Of a stretch of 64,000 nucleotides of DNA, positions 55,355-63,738 are shown piece by piece. The stretch is from Aureispira sp050633105 (lineage in GTDB: Bacteria > Bacteroidota > Bacteroidia > Chitinophagales > Saprospiraceae). The DNA lies in contig JBOEFW010000005.1 of NCBI GenBank assembly GCA_050633105.1, positions 15,017 to 79,016 on the forward strand. The letters are read 5' to 3'. Each line of letters begins with the position of its first letter. The stretch's first letter is position 1. The translations under genes and the position numbers were made by a program. The notes under the pieces were generated by a model. That model was not told the origin of the DNA and did not search any database. It saw only the letters and a list, made by a program, of their open reading frames with translations.

Positions 55355-55372
55355 TTTTAGCGCATTTTTGAT

Positions 55373-55413
55373 ACAAACAGCCTTAGTATTTATACTAAGG
55401 CTGTTTGTTTTTA
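55373..55413 (+). terminator. Terminator after DUF2853 gene
   Basis: A 17-bp perfect stem (ACAAACAGCCTTAGTAT and its complement) has a two-base centre and TTTTATTTTA follows. Confidence 0.9.
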
Positions 55414-55432
55414 TTTTAGATTGCTATTGCTT

Positions 55433-56335
55433 ATGGCCATTTGTATTGCTACTCATATTGTACCTAAACTAAACGAAAAGCAGCGTTTAAGTGACTACCT
55501 CTGTGGAGTGTTGGAGGCGTTGCCTTCTAGGAAAAGTGTTAAAAATGCCATCAAAAAAGGACGAGTATATCTTAATGGTGCCCGTGCTTACACAGGAGAT
55601 TGGGTAGAAGAAGGGCAAGAAATTAAACTAACAGAAGAGGCGCCAAGTACCCATAAAGTTTTTCGATTGCCCTTGGAAATTTTATATGAAGATGCTTACC
55701 TAGCTGTTGTGATGAAGCCGGCAGATTATCTAGTGAATGGCAATGCCTTTCAGACTATTGAACGAGCTTTACCTTTTAATTTAAGCGCTTCTAGCAAAGT
55801 AGATGCTTACCCACAAGCGAGAGCAGTACACCGTTTGGATCGTCCTACCTCTGGCCTTTTATTGATTGCAAAAACAGCCAGCACCCACCAGCGTTTAGGG
55901 GCCCAGTTTGAGCACAAAACCATCCAAAAACGCTATCAAGCCATTGCCATTGGACAATTGCCACCTACTGGTAGTATGAATACGCCTGTAGAAGGCAAAG
56001 AAGCCTACACCAACTATGAAGTCCTAGAAACCGTTTCTTCTCTAAAAAACGGCTTTTTGTCCTTGGTGAATTTATACCCTCAAACAGGGCGCACCCACCA
56101 ATTGCGTCAACACTTGGCTAGCCTAGGTTGCCCTATATTAGGCGATGCATTGTATGGGATCGAAGGCCTTATTTTGAAGCACAAAGGTTTATTTTTAAGA
56201 GCTGTGGGCTTAGAGTTTATACATCCTATCACCAAAGAAGTATTGGTCTTTAATTTGCCCACGCCCAATAAGTTTACTGCTTTGTTAGCAAGAGAACAGC
56301 GCCGTTATGAGCGTTATCAGGATAAGAAGGCTTGA
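55433..56335 (+). CDS. RluA-family pseudouridine synthase
   Basis: The ATG at 55433 is chosen; the TTG at 55421 is immediately after the previous terminator. The 300-residue protein has an N-terminal S4-like domain (about 15-75, KNAIKKGRVYLNGARAYTGD) and the RluA catalytic domain. The motif HRLDRPTSGLLL carries the catalytic Asp D136, and KRYQAIAIG and LYPQTGRTHQLRQHLASLGCPILGD follow. It converts a uridine to pseudouridine in rRNA or tRNA; the exact position cannot be assigned. It stands downstream of the DUF2853 terminator. Confidence 0.92.
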   Translation: MAICIATHIVPKLNEKQRLSDYLCGVLEALPSRKSVKNAIKKGRVYLNGARAYTGDWVEEGQEIKLTEEAPSTHKVFRLPLEILYEDAYLAVVMKPADYLVNGNAFQTIERALPFNLSASSKVDAYPQARAVHRLDRPTSGLLLIAKTASTHQRLGAQFEHKTIQKRYQAIAIGQLPPTGSMNTPVEGKEAYTNYEVLETVSSLKNGFLSLVNLYPQTGRTHQLRQHLASLGCPILGDALYGIEGLILKHKGLFLRAVGLEFIHPITKEVLVFNLPTPNKFTALLAREQRRYERYQDKKA

Positions 56336-56349
56336 ATTTGATGTATTTT

Positions 56350-56711
56350 TTAAGAAGGCTTGTATAAGAATAGAATACTCTCCGTTGCTCGTAACCAACT
56401 ATTAATGGTATGTATTCCAATGTAGGCAACAAGATCTTCATTGCAATAAAAACTAGACAAGTGCTCATTTTGCAGAATGTCTAGTTCGTTAATTGGTGTG
56501 TTTTTACAATGAATAGAAGTCAATTCAGGGTTTTTCTGAAGATATAGGGATGGTAGAGCATTGCCAGCATCGTCCAAAAATCAAGCTTAGGATTATTGCT
56601 TGTGTTATGTGGCAGCTTAGAATGGTGCTTCATGTTTAAGTGACGAGTAGTTGTTTTTTGGTAGATAAAAATAGTATCCATTAGTGAATTCTTGATAAGG
56701 TGGTCTAACAA
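56350..56711 (-). pseudogene. Frame-broken leucine-rich-repeat remnant
   Basis: Two frames of the minus strand (56350-56577 and 56520-56711) carry LRR-like text: NPELTSIHCKN..INELDILQNEHLSSFYC and further upstream NNPKLDF. The repeat phase is consistent with a BspA-like surface-protein tail, but stops and frame shifts break it. Only this end is left, so the original gene appears decayed. Confidence 0.45.
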
Positions 56712-57070
56712 TTGCCTCTAATATACCCTTTAAAAAATGCCTGTTTACTAATAGGGCAAACGCACCAAAATTCTGAATCAACTTTTAAGAGCTTTAAAGA
56801 ACGAATTTTAAAAATCAATGTGCAAAGACTAACTGCACTACACTAAATTTAAAAGTATCTTTAAACACTAGAAATAACATCAACTAGTTTTGATGCATTT
56901 GCCCTAGTTTATTACAATTTATAAGAATAGAATAATAATTCTAAAAGTGAATAAAAACTTAGCGTGGTTGTTGCATAAGGTTGCAGTAAGTTTTGTATTT
57001 TAACTTTTGTTGCATTGTTTCATAAGCAATGTAGATCAAAAGCATCTTTCACTTTGTTAATTTTCGATGT
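56712..57070. other. Intergenic stretch without visible gene
   Basis: It is A/T-rich with no convincing ORF. A TAACTTTTG stretch near 57000 could be a weak -7 element for the pentapeptide gene, but the spacing is off by one base. Confidence 0.45.
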
Positions 57071-57823
57071 ATGAATCAAGTACTACCTACCCTTTGTTTT
57101 TTATTGGGCTTTTTGTTGGTAACCAACGCCTATGCACAGGCAGATGATCCCGAAACGGCTTATAATGACCAACAAGTACAACTGCTGAAACGTGGCTATA
57201 AAGTTTTTAATGCGTATCAAGCAGCTTACAAAAAGAAACATGGAAGCTTACCTGAGCTCAATTTTCAAGAAGCAGAATTAGCTGGAATGGATTTGAGAGG
57301 AATGAACTTGGATGGGGCGGACTTTAGAGACTGCGATTTACGTGGTGTTCGCTTTGGAGAAACGCCTCCTAAGCGGACTAAAAAATATGATAATGAAGAT
57401 GTTTTGGTGAGTGGACATGATCCTGTAGCACCTTCTAGCTTACGTGGGGCGAATTTTAGCGGGTCAGATATTGGAGAGCACAATTTAAAAGTAGCTGACT
57501 TTAGTCAAATTGATGGAGAAGGCGCTATTTTTTCAGAATCAGATATGACAGGAGCCAAATTCTTAAAAGCTAAACTACACAAAGCAGAATTTGTAGAGAC
57601 AAGCTTAGTGGGGTCAAACTTTAGAAAAGCAGATTTAACAGGAGCGGATCTAACAGAAGCAGATGTAGAACATGCAAGCTTTGATTATACCATTATGATT
57701 CGGACCAACATGGCAGGACTTAATGTAGACGAAGCGAATATGGAGAAGGTGATTATGACAGAAAAACGCCTCAAAGAATACTTAGATAAAAAGAGTAAGA
57801 GTGATAACGTTTACGAAGATTAA
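57071..57823 (+). CDS. Exported pentapeptide-repeat protein
   Basis: The 250-residue protein has a signal peptide (MNQVLPTLCFLLGFLLVTNAYA before QADDPETAYN). A short helical linker follows, then pentapeptide repeats of the A(D/N)LxG type from about residue 65 to 215 (LDGADFRDC, LRGANFSGS, DLTGADLTEADVEHASF). The repeats are broken around 100-117 by a KKYDNEDVLVSGHDP insertion. The fold is a right-handed quadrilateral beta-helix. Known family members bind proteins or mimic DNA; the partner here is unknown. It is predicted to be periplasmic or surface-associated. Confidence 0.85.
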   Translation: MNQVLPTLCFLLGFLLVTNAYAQADDPETAYNDQQVQLLKRGYKVFNAYQAAYKKKHGSLPELNFQEAELAGMDLRGMNLDGADFRDCDLRGVRFGETPPKRTKKYDNEDVLVSGHDPVAPSSLRGANFSGSDIGEHNLKVADFSQIDGEGAIFSESDMTGAKFLKAKLHKAEFVETSLVGSNFRKADLTGADLTEADVEHASFDYTIMIRTNMAGLNVDEANMEKVIMTEKRLKEYLDKKSKSDNVYED

Positions 57824-57860
57824 AAGCTTTGTTCCTGTTCTTTTAGAAAAATAATTATAG

Positions 57861-57900
57861 AGGCTGTATCACTATACCCATAGTTGTACAGCCTATTTTC
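57861..57900 (+). terminator. Hairpin terminator after the pentapeptide gene
   Basis: The stem AGGCTGTA / TACAGCCT has a loop that contains further partial pairing, and ATTTTC follows. Confidence 0.6.
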
Positions 57901-57915
57901 AAAATAAATACCTCA

Positions 57916-58317
57916 ATGGTTATGATGCAACAGTTAGCCCCGAATCTAATGGTGGACAATGTCCATGAAACAACTAATTTTTATGTATCTGTATTAGGAT
58001 TTACTTTAATTGATAAAGTAGATCCGCATGAACGCTGGGTCTGGGCCTTGGTTAAGAATGATGGAGTCCGATTTATGTTTCAAGATAAGGCAAGTTTACA
58101 AGAAGAATATCCCTTGTTTGAAGGACAAGAGAAAAGCCAAGCAAGCCTTACTTTTTACATTAATGTTGAGGAGATCCAAGCACTCTGGGAGCAAGTACAA
58201 GGCAAAGCCACTATTGTTAAGGGGCTCCACAAAACCTTCTATGGTTCTACTGATTTTACGATAGAGGATAACAATGGTTATGTCTTGGTCTTTTCGCAAG
58301 TGGCTCCTTCCGAATAG
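57916..58317 (+). CDS. VOC-family (glyoxalase/bleomycin-resistance-like) protein
   Basis: The 133-residue single VOC module has the beta-alpha-beta-beta-beta repeats: LAPNLMVDNVHETTNFYVSVLGF, WALVKNDGVRFMFQDK, SLTFYINVEEIQALWEQV and TDFTIEDNNGYVLVFSQV. The metal-type positions could include His and Glu residues in the strands, but I cannot assign them. It could be a dioxygenase, isomerase or small-molecule-binding protein. The first three Met codons are close together (residues 1, 3 and 4). No operon partner is evident. Confidence 0.85.
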   Translation: MVMMQQLAPNLMVDNVHETTNFYVSVLGFTLIDKVDPHERWVWALVKNDGVRFMFQDKASLQEEYPLFEGQEKSQASLTFYINVEEIQALWEQVQGKATIVKGLHKTFYGSTDFTIEDNNGYVLVFSQVAPSE

Positions 58318-58457
58318 AATCACAATACTATTTTGGTCAGTTTTTTGGTTATTATAAAGATAAACCGCTCCATTGGTAGAATAGCCCTTAGTACTGGTCT
58401 ATAAAGAGGAATAGGAGCTACTAGGTTTTGTTATTTTTAAAAAATATTAGTAACCAT

Positions 58458-60395
58458 ATGGCACACGCACTCAAAATAGGATGGATAATACTAAGCAGCA
58501 GCTTAATAACGCTTTTAGCTGCCCAGCCCAATTATACCACCATGAAAACAGCTTCTTCAAAAGTCAAAGAGGCGTATAAAAAGGCGTATAGTTATCAAGG
58601 GCAGAAAGATTATGCAGCTGCAGAAAAGGCCTACAAAAAGCTAATTAAGAAAGCGCCTACTTTTGTTAATGCCCATTTACAATTAGGGGGACTCTACCAA
58701 GGAACAAAACGCCCCGAATTGGCGTATGCTTCTTTTGAAGCGGCTGCCCGAATTGCGCCTGATTATAATCCAAAAGTGTATTTAGCGCTAGGGAATTTAG
58801 CAATGGGGAAAGAAGATTATGCCGATGCTGCCCAGCGCTATGAGCGCTTTTTATCGTATGATAAATTGCATCCTAATTTGGTAAGAATTGCGAAAAAAAA
58901 GCTAGGAGATGCTCTTTTTCGCCCCAAAGCACTAGCCAATCCTGTGCCTTTTGAACCCAAAAACTTAGGGACACAAATCAACAGTCCTCAACGAGAGTAT
59001 TTCCCTTCAATTACGGTGGAAGATGAATTGGTCTACACGGTACAATTGAAAGCAGGACAGCAAGGACAAGAGGATTTGTACAGCAGTCGTTTTGAAGAAG
59101 GAGCTTGGCAAAAAGGCGCACCTCTACCAACAATTAATACCAAGGAAAATGAAGGGGCTCAAAGTATTTCTGCTGATGGCACTTTGTTGGTGTTTACGGT
59201 TTGTAATCGTGAAGGTGATTTTGGTAGTTGCGATTTGTATTATGCCCGCAAGATCAACGGTCGTTGGACAACACCTCAAAATATGGGTGCGCCCATTAAT
59301 ACAGGCAATTGGGAATCTCAACCAAGCATAGGACCCAATGCCAATACCCTCTATTTTGTGAGAGGCGGGGCCCGTGGACAAGGCAATAAAGATTTGTATA
59401 AAGCCACTTTGCAAAATGATGGAACATGGGGGATACCTCAAGCAATAGAGGAATTAAACACTTCTTATGAGGAAGGCTCACCAAGTATACATCCAGATGG
59501 AAAGACCTTGTATTTTAGCTCACAAGGACATCCAGGAATGGGGGGCTTTGATTTATTTGTTACTCGTTTACAAGCAGATGGAACTTGGGCTACGCCGACC
59601 AATTTGGGCTATCCTATTAATACCAGCGAACAAGAAGAAGCCTTAGCTGTTAGTCGTAAAGGTACCTTGGCTTATTTGGCTTCGAATAGGGAAGGAGGGT
59701 TTGGCTCTATGGATTTATACCAGTTTAATTTGCCAGAAGAAGCACGTCCAGCGATGGTTACCTACGTTAAGGGGCGGGTATTGCATGCCCATACCAACGA
59801 TCCTTTGTCCGCGAATATAGAGTTGGTAGATTTAAAGACACAAGCAATCATTACCCGACTTCGAACGCCTAAGAATGGTAAATTTACGGTTTGTTTGCCT
59901 GTTGGCGAATATGGATTGCGCGCTGAAAAGCAAGGGTATTTATTTTTCTCTGCCAATTATGATTTACGTCTACCTACTTCCTTGGAAGAGCCTTATCCTT
60001 TGGAAGCAAGGTTGCAACCAATTCTTATTAATAAAGAAGAAAAAAGACCTAAAAACGAACCGATCGTATTGGAGAATGTATTTTTTGCAACGGCTTCCGC
60101 CCAATTAAAAGATCGTTCCAAAGCAGAGTTAGAAGAATTAAAAGAATTACTAGAAAAGTACCCCGATTTGCGCATTTTGTTGAGCGGTCATACCGATAAT
60201 GTTGGTAACCCTGAAGACAATCAAATATTGTCAGAAGCGCGAGCGAAAGCCGTCCGCAGTTATTTGATCACAGCAGGCATTGCGCCTGATCGTTTAGAAG
60301 CGAAAGGCTTTGGAGAAGTAGAGCCGCGTTATCCTAATACGACTAAAAAAGGTCGAGCGGGCAATCGCCGTACTACTTTTGAGGTATTGCCGTAG
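58458..60395 (+). CDS. PorE-like OmpA-family lipoprotein/peptidoglycan-binding protein
   Basis: The ATG at 58458 (MAHALKIGWIILSSSL) is preferred to the TTG at 58428. The domain order after the signal is: TPR-like repeats (about 40-140: YKKAYSYQGQKDYAAAEKAY), a PD40/WD40-like beta-propeller (about 160-420: YFPSITVEDELVYTVQL, ADGTLLVFTV, DGKTLYFSSQG), a carboxypeptidase-regulatory-like domain (about 440-520) and a C-terminal OmpA domain (about 530-645: VFFATASAQLKDRSK, LSGHTDNVGNPEDN, SEARAKAVRSYL). This order matches PorE of the type IX secretion system. It probably anchors the T9SS to peptidoglycan. The MacB-type permease gene follows 50 bases later. Confidence 0.85.
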   Translation: MAHALKIGWIILSSSLITLLAAQPNYTTMKTASSKVKEAYKKAYSYQGQKDYAAAEKAYKKLIKKAPTFVNAHLQLGGLYQGTKRPELAYASFEAAARIAPDYNPKVYLALGNLAMGKEDYADAAQRYERFLSYDKLHPNLVRIAKKKLGDALFRPKALANPVPFEPKNLGTQINSPQREYFPSITVEDELVYTVQLKAGQQGQEDLYSSRFEEGAWQKGAPLPTINTKENEGAQSISADGTLLVFTVCNREGDFGSCDLYYARKINGRWTTPQNMGAPINTGNWESQPSIGPNANTLYFVRGGARGQGNKDLYKATLQNDGTWGIPQAIEELNTSYEEGSPSIHPDGKTLYFSSQGHPGMGGFDLFVTRLQADGTWATPTNLGYPINTSEQEEALAVSRKGTLAYLASNREGGFGSMDLYQFNLPEEARPAMVTYVKGRVLHAHTNDPLSANIELVDLKTQAIITRLRTPKNGKFTVCLPVGEYGLRAEKQGYLFFSANYDLRLPTSLEEPYPLEARLQPILINKEEKRPKNEPIVLENVFFATASAQLKDRSKAELEELKELLEKYPDLRILLSGHTDNVGNPEDNQILSEARAKAVRSYLITAGIAPDRLEAKGFGEVEPRYPNTTKKGRAGNRRTTFEVLP

Positions 60396-60445
60396 AGAGC
60401 GAAAGGAATACCCGAATTGGCTATTCCTACTAATTAAGAGAGACT

Positions 60446-61720
60446 ATGAACACGTTAATTTTATTACCAAGAATATTTTTTGAAAGTGTCCGTCAAGCTT
60501 TTCAGCAATTGGCAGGCAATAAATTAAGAACAGTATTGTCTTTATCAGGCATTACAATTGGTATTTTTTGTGTGATAATGGTGCTCTCGGCAGTAGACTC
60601 TTTAGAGGCCAATATTCAACAAAGCTTTCAGCAATTGGGAGATGATGTGGTGTATGTAAGCAAAATCCCTTGGGGCGAATCGCCAGAAGAAGGCAATTTT
60701 TGGAAATACCAACGTCGTCCAGAAGCGAACTATGATGATTTCTTAGCCATTCAAGAAAAGGTGAAGACTGCTCAAATCGCTACTTTTACGGTATTCATGG
60801 GAAATGCTACTGTAGAATCAAAAACGAATACCGCTTCTGGTTTATTCTTTTTGGGAGTGACGCCTGATTATAGAGATATGTTTGGTCTAGAATTTTACAA
60901 GGGGCGTTTTTTTACTGCGGCAGAGTTCTATCGAGGAACCAACCAAATTGTTATCGGTTATGATGCAGCACAAGCCTTGTCATTGCCTGGAGAAAACTTA
61001 GTTGGTAAATACATAAAAGTAAAAGGCCAGCGCTTACAAGTTATTGGTATTCTAGAAAAGGAAGGAAAGGATTTAATTAATCCATTGAACTTTGACGATG
61101 CGGGGATCATCCCTTATAATACCGCCCGTAAATATGTCAACCTTAATAAAATAGGATTTAATCGTGGTCGTACCTCGATTTCTGTAAAAGCTAAAAAAGG
61201 AGTGCGCTTAGAGACGCTTCAAGCAGAATTGACAGGTGTATTACGTAGCCGTCGTCGCCTCAAGCCAGTAGAGGAAAGTAATTTTGCCCTCAATACATTA
61301 TCTATCGTTTCTCAACTGTTTGAGAGTGTGTTTGGTATTATTAGAATTGCTGGCTATCTCATTGGTTTTTTTGCCATTGTTGTTGGTGGTTTTAGTGTGG
61401 CTAATATTATGTTTGTTTCTGTAAAAGAACGCACGCGTTTAATTGGTATTAAGAAAGCGCTTGGGGCTAAAAACTATGTTATTTTAATGGAATTCTTAGT
61501 AGAATCAGTGATTCTATGCCTCATTGGTGGTTTTATAGGGTTAGTTTTTGTCATATTAGGCGCACAATTAGCAACGAGTATAGCGGAGTATGAAATTTTC
61601 TTATCTCCCGCGAATGCGCTTAGAGGTTTATTCATTGCCTCTGCTTCTGGTGTTATTGCAGGGATTATCCCTGCTTACCGCGCTTCTAAAATGGTACCTG
61701 TTGAAGCTATTCGTGCTTAG
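60446..61720 (+). CDS. MacB/FtsX-type ABC transporter permease
   Basis: The 424-residue protein has one N-terminal membrane helix (LSGITIGIFCVIMVLSAVD), a large periplasmic MacB_PCD-type domain (about 45-280: LEANIQQSFQQLGDDVVYVSKIPW, GVTPDYRDMFGLEFYKGRFF) and a C-terminal FtsX block with three spans (IIRIAGYLIGFFAIVVGGFS, LIGGFIGLVFVILG, LFIASASGVIAGIIP). The motif RLIGIKKALGAKNYVILMEFLVESV is typical. It works with an ATPase encoded elsewhere, probably in export or lipoprotein-type mechanotransmission; the substrate is unknown. It lies directly downstream of the PorE-like gene, which may imply a shared envelope role. Confidence 0.88.
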   Translation: MNTLILLPRIFFESVRQAFQQLAGNKLRTVLSLSGITIGIFCVIMVLSAVDSLEANIQQSFQQLGDDVVYVSKIPWGESPEEGNFWKYQRRPEANYDDFLAIQEKVKTAQIATFTVFMGNATVESKTNTASGLFFLGVTPDYRDMFGLEFYKGRFFTAAEFYRGTNQIVIGYDAAQALSLPGENLVGKYIKVKGQRLQVIGILEKEGKDLINPLNFDDAGIIPYNTARKYVNLNKIGFNRGRTSISVKAKKGVRLETLQAELTGVLRSRRRLKPVEESNFALNTLSIVSQLFESVFGIIRIAGYLIGFFAIVVGGFSVANIMFVSVKERTRLIGIKKALGAKNYVILMEFLVESVILCLIGGFIGLVFVILGAQLATSIAEYEIFLSPANALRGLFIASASGVIAGIIPAYRASKMVPVEAIRA

Positions 61721-62152
61721 AAATTGTTTTGTAAGTAATATTGACTAATAATACCCCACATTCTAGGTCAAAGAATGGTTTTGAAAGTTCCTCTTTTATA
61801 ACACTTAAACTACTTACTATAGCCCGTATTTCGTAGCACAATTCCTTACGCTCGACAAGAAGGGAGGGAAAAGGGAATAATAGCGTGTACTGGGGTAACC
61901 ATTTTAGGATTATAAGGATGGAACGTTGTATTGTATGTTGCTTTTATTCCTGTTTATACATTTATCGTTTTGGAACCATATTAGGGGCACTGTTTCATTT
62001 TGAAAATAAAAACCCTGTGTTTTAATGTGTAATTGGTTGATTTTCATAGCAGGCTAATTTTTGGCACCTTATTGGACTATTAGTAAGCAAGTCAGCAAGT
62101 GACTACAACAAAATTGAAATATAATCTTGGGTTCCTTCTACTCCAAAACAAT
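61721..62152. other. Intergenic stretch without visible gene
   Basis: I see no ORF or strong hairpin here. It leads into the tandem repeat region at 62153. Confidence 0.45.
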
Positions 62153-62540
62153 ATAGGAACGACCAAGTAACGATAATAAATTTGGGTTTNNNNNNNNNNN
62201 NNNNNNNNNNNNNNNNNNNNNNNNNNNNNNNNNNNNNNNNNNNNNNNNAAGCTTTCTAAGTCCAATTTTTCACACAATGAATAGGAACAACCAAATAACG
62301 ATAATAAATTTGGGTTTTAATTGGGGTGATTATTCGCCTGCGGCTTTTGAGTTTGCAAGCGAGTTAAGGACTTAGAAAGTCGGGAAGCTTTCTAAGTCCA
62401 ATTTTTTCACACAATGAATAGGAACAACCAAATAACGATAATAAATTTGGGTTTTAATTGGGGTGATTATTCGCCTGCGGCTTTTGAGTTCGCAAGCGAA
62501 GTTAAGGACTTGAACAGTCGGGAAGCTGTTCAAGTCCATT
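62153..62540. repeat. Tandem ~137-bp repeat units with conserved-loop hairpins
   Basis: ATAGGAAC marks unit starts at 62153 (first, partly lost in the gap), 62281 and 62418; the last two are 137 bases apart and nearly identical. Each unit ends in a 12-bp hairpin with the same loop TCGGGAAG and a T-rich tail. Hairpin arms are GGACTTAGAAAG (62368-62379) and GGACTTGAACAG (62506-62517), each with a matching complement. The three differing positions are compensated on the other arm. Confidence 0.8.
62190..62248. other. Assembly gap (59 N)
   Basis: Unresolved bases lie within the first repeat unit. The gap most likely reflects the tandem repeats. Confidence 0.95.
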
Positions 62541-62649
62541 TTTTTTGCACCTATGCGAAGGTAACATGTAAGATTAAGAAGTCAGAAAAAAGATCAAGGG
62601 GGAAAGAGTGTAGCTAAACCGCAGAACTAAAAGCTAGTAAGAAGGAAGG

Positions 62650-62696
62650 CCAATGAGTCTTGCTCCTTTTTCTCTAAGAAGAGCAAGACTCATTGG
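62650..62696. repeat. 16-bp inverted repeat downstream of the tandem repeats
   Basis: Arms CCAATGAGTCTTGCTC (62650-62665) and GAGCAAGACTCATTGG (62681-62696) are exact complements with a 15-base loop and no T run. It could be a protein-binding site or a weak terminator for lgt on the minus strand. Confidence 0.55.
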
Positions 62697-62822
62697 TAAG
62701 GAGATACAATTGTTGGTAACACCTCTTAAAAAGAGGTATTTCATGGGCATAAAAGGGCCTATCCTTATCTTCTTAATGGAGTTTAGCAGAAGGTTACTGT
62801 TTTAATTTTTTATGAGGAAGGA

Positions 62823-63665
62823 CTACTTTTCTAGAGTAGACGGATGGACTGGTTTAAGTGTGTACCAAATTATAGCCGCGCCACCGATAATAAGTGGAAT
62901 GCTTAACCATTGAGCCATATTGAGCCAGCTGTTAGGATTTAATACATAATGGCGTTTGATGAATTCCATGGAAAAACGCAAACAACCTAGTATTAATAAA
63001 AACACCCCTAATAAATGACCTTGCTGGACTGCTCGTTCTCGTTGTTGGAGCTTTTTGTTGTAAAACAACATAAAGAAGAACAGACTTAAATAAACAACAA
63101 AACCATAGAGTTGTACAGGGTGCCTAGGAAGTTGATCTACATTAGGGAAAATCATTCCCCAAGATACTTCTGTAGGTGCGCCCGCTATTTCTCCATTCAT
63201 AAAGTTACCTAAACGAATCGACGCCAAGCACAAACCACCAACTAAGGCACCTTTATCTAAGAACCAACGCATGGTTTGCCCTGTTTGCCTAGCCAATAAC
63301 CAATAGGCCATTAGTAAGCCTAACAAGGCACCGTGGCTGGCTAGTCCTCGAAAACCGACAAATTTAAACTCAGGAGAGAACTTGAAAGGCAGCAAAATCT
63401 CTAAAGGATGTTGAGAAAAGTACTCTAAATCATAAAAAAAGCAATGACCAAGACGAGCACCTAGAATCGTTCCTACAACAGAATAAAGTAGGAGTTTGTC
63501 TAGGACAACCAAGGATACCTTTTCTTCTAAGAATTGTTTTCGTAAAATAAAAAAACTGATGATAAAGCCAGTAGCAAAAAGCAAGGAGTACCAACGCAAA
63601 GCAAAGCCTCCGAATTGAACAATTATCGGATCAGGGTTCCAAATAAGGGCAGCAAACATAGCCAT
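62823..63665 (-). CDS. lgt: Prolipoprotein diacylglyceryl transferase Lgt
   Basis: The 280-residue protein has about seven membrane helices. Family motifs are present: ALRWYSLLFATGF, ARLGHCFFYD, VGFRGLASHGALLG, SIRLGNFMNGEIAG (the Lgt signature) and RHPVQLYGF. It transfers diacylglyceryl from phosphatidylglycerol to the lipobox Cys of prolipoproteins in the inner membrane, and so acts on the lipoproteins encoded in this window. A Met two codons in is an alternative start. The gene downstream on the strand is the repeat region. Confidence 0.94.
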   Translation of the reverse strand: MAMFAALIWNPDPIIVQFGGFALRWYSLLFATGFIISFFILRKQFLEEKVSLVVLDKLLLYSVVGTILGARLGHCFFYDLEYFSQHPLEILLPFKFSPEFKFVGFRGLASHGALLGLLMAYWLLARQTGQTMRWFLDKGALVGGLCLASIRLGNFMNGEIAGAPTEVSWGMIFPNVDQLPRHPVQLYGFVVYLSLFFFMLFYNKKLQQRERAVQQGHLLGVFLLILGCLRFSMEFIKRHYVLNPNSWLNMAQWLSIPLIIGGAAIIWYTLKPVHPSTLEK

Positions 63666-63698
63666 TAGGTTAAGAGTCGTGTAAATGTATTATAACTA

Positions 63699-63727
63699 TA
63701 AAAGTACACATTCTAACGTGCAATCAA
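63699..63727 (-). promoter_or_regulatory. Candidate promoter for lgt
   Basis: On the minus strand TTG (63725-63727) is followed after 18 bases by TACTTTTA (63699-63706), one base off TAnnTTTG. It lies 33 bases before the start codon. Confidence 0.4.
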
Positions 63728-63738
63728 TAGTGTGAAGC

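Noticed and set aside
62153..62540. CRISPR array
   Set aside because: The repeated unit is about 137 bases and nearly identical throughout; there are no short repeats with unique spacers and no cas genes.
62414..62617. 67-codon plus-strand ORF across the repeat region
   Set aside because: It runs through the hairpin and T-rich repeat sequence and has no protein features.
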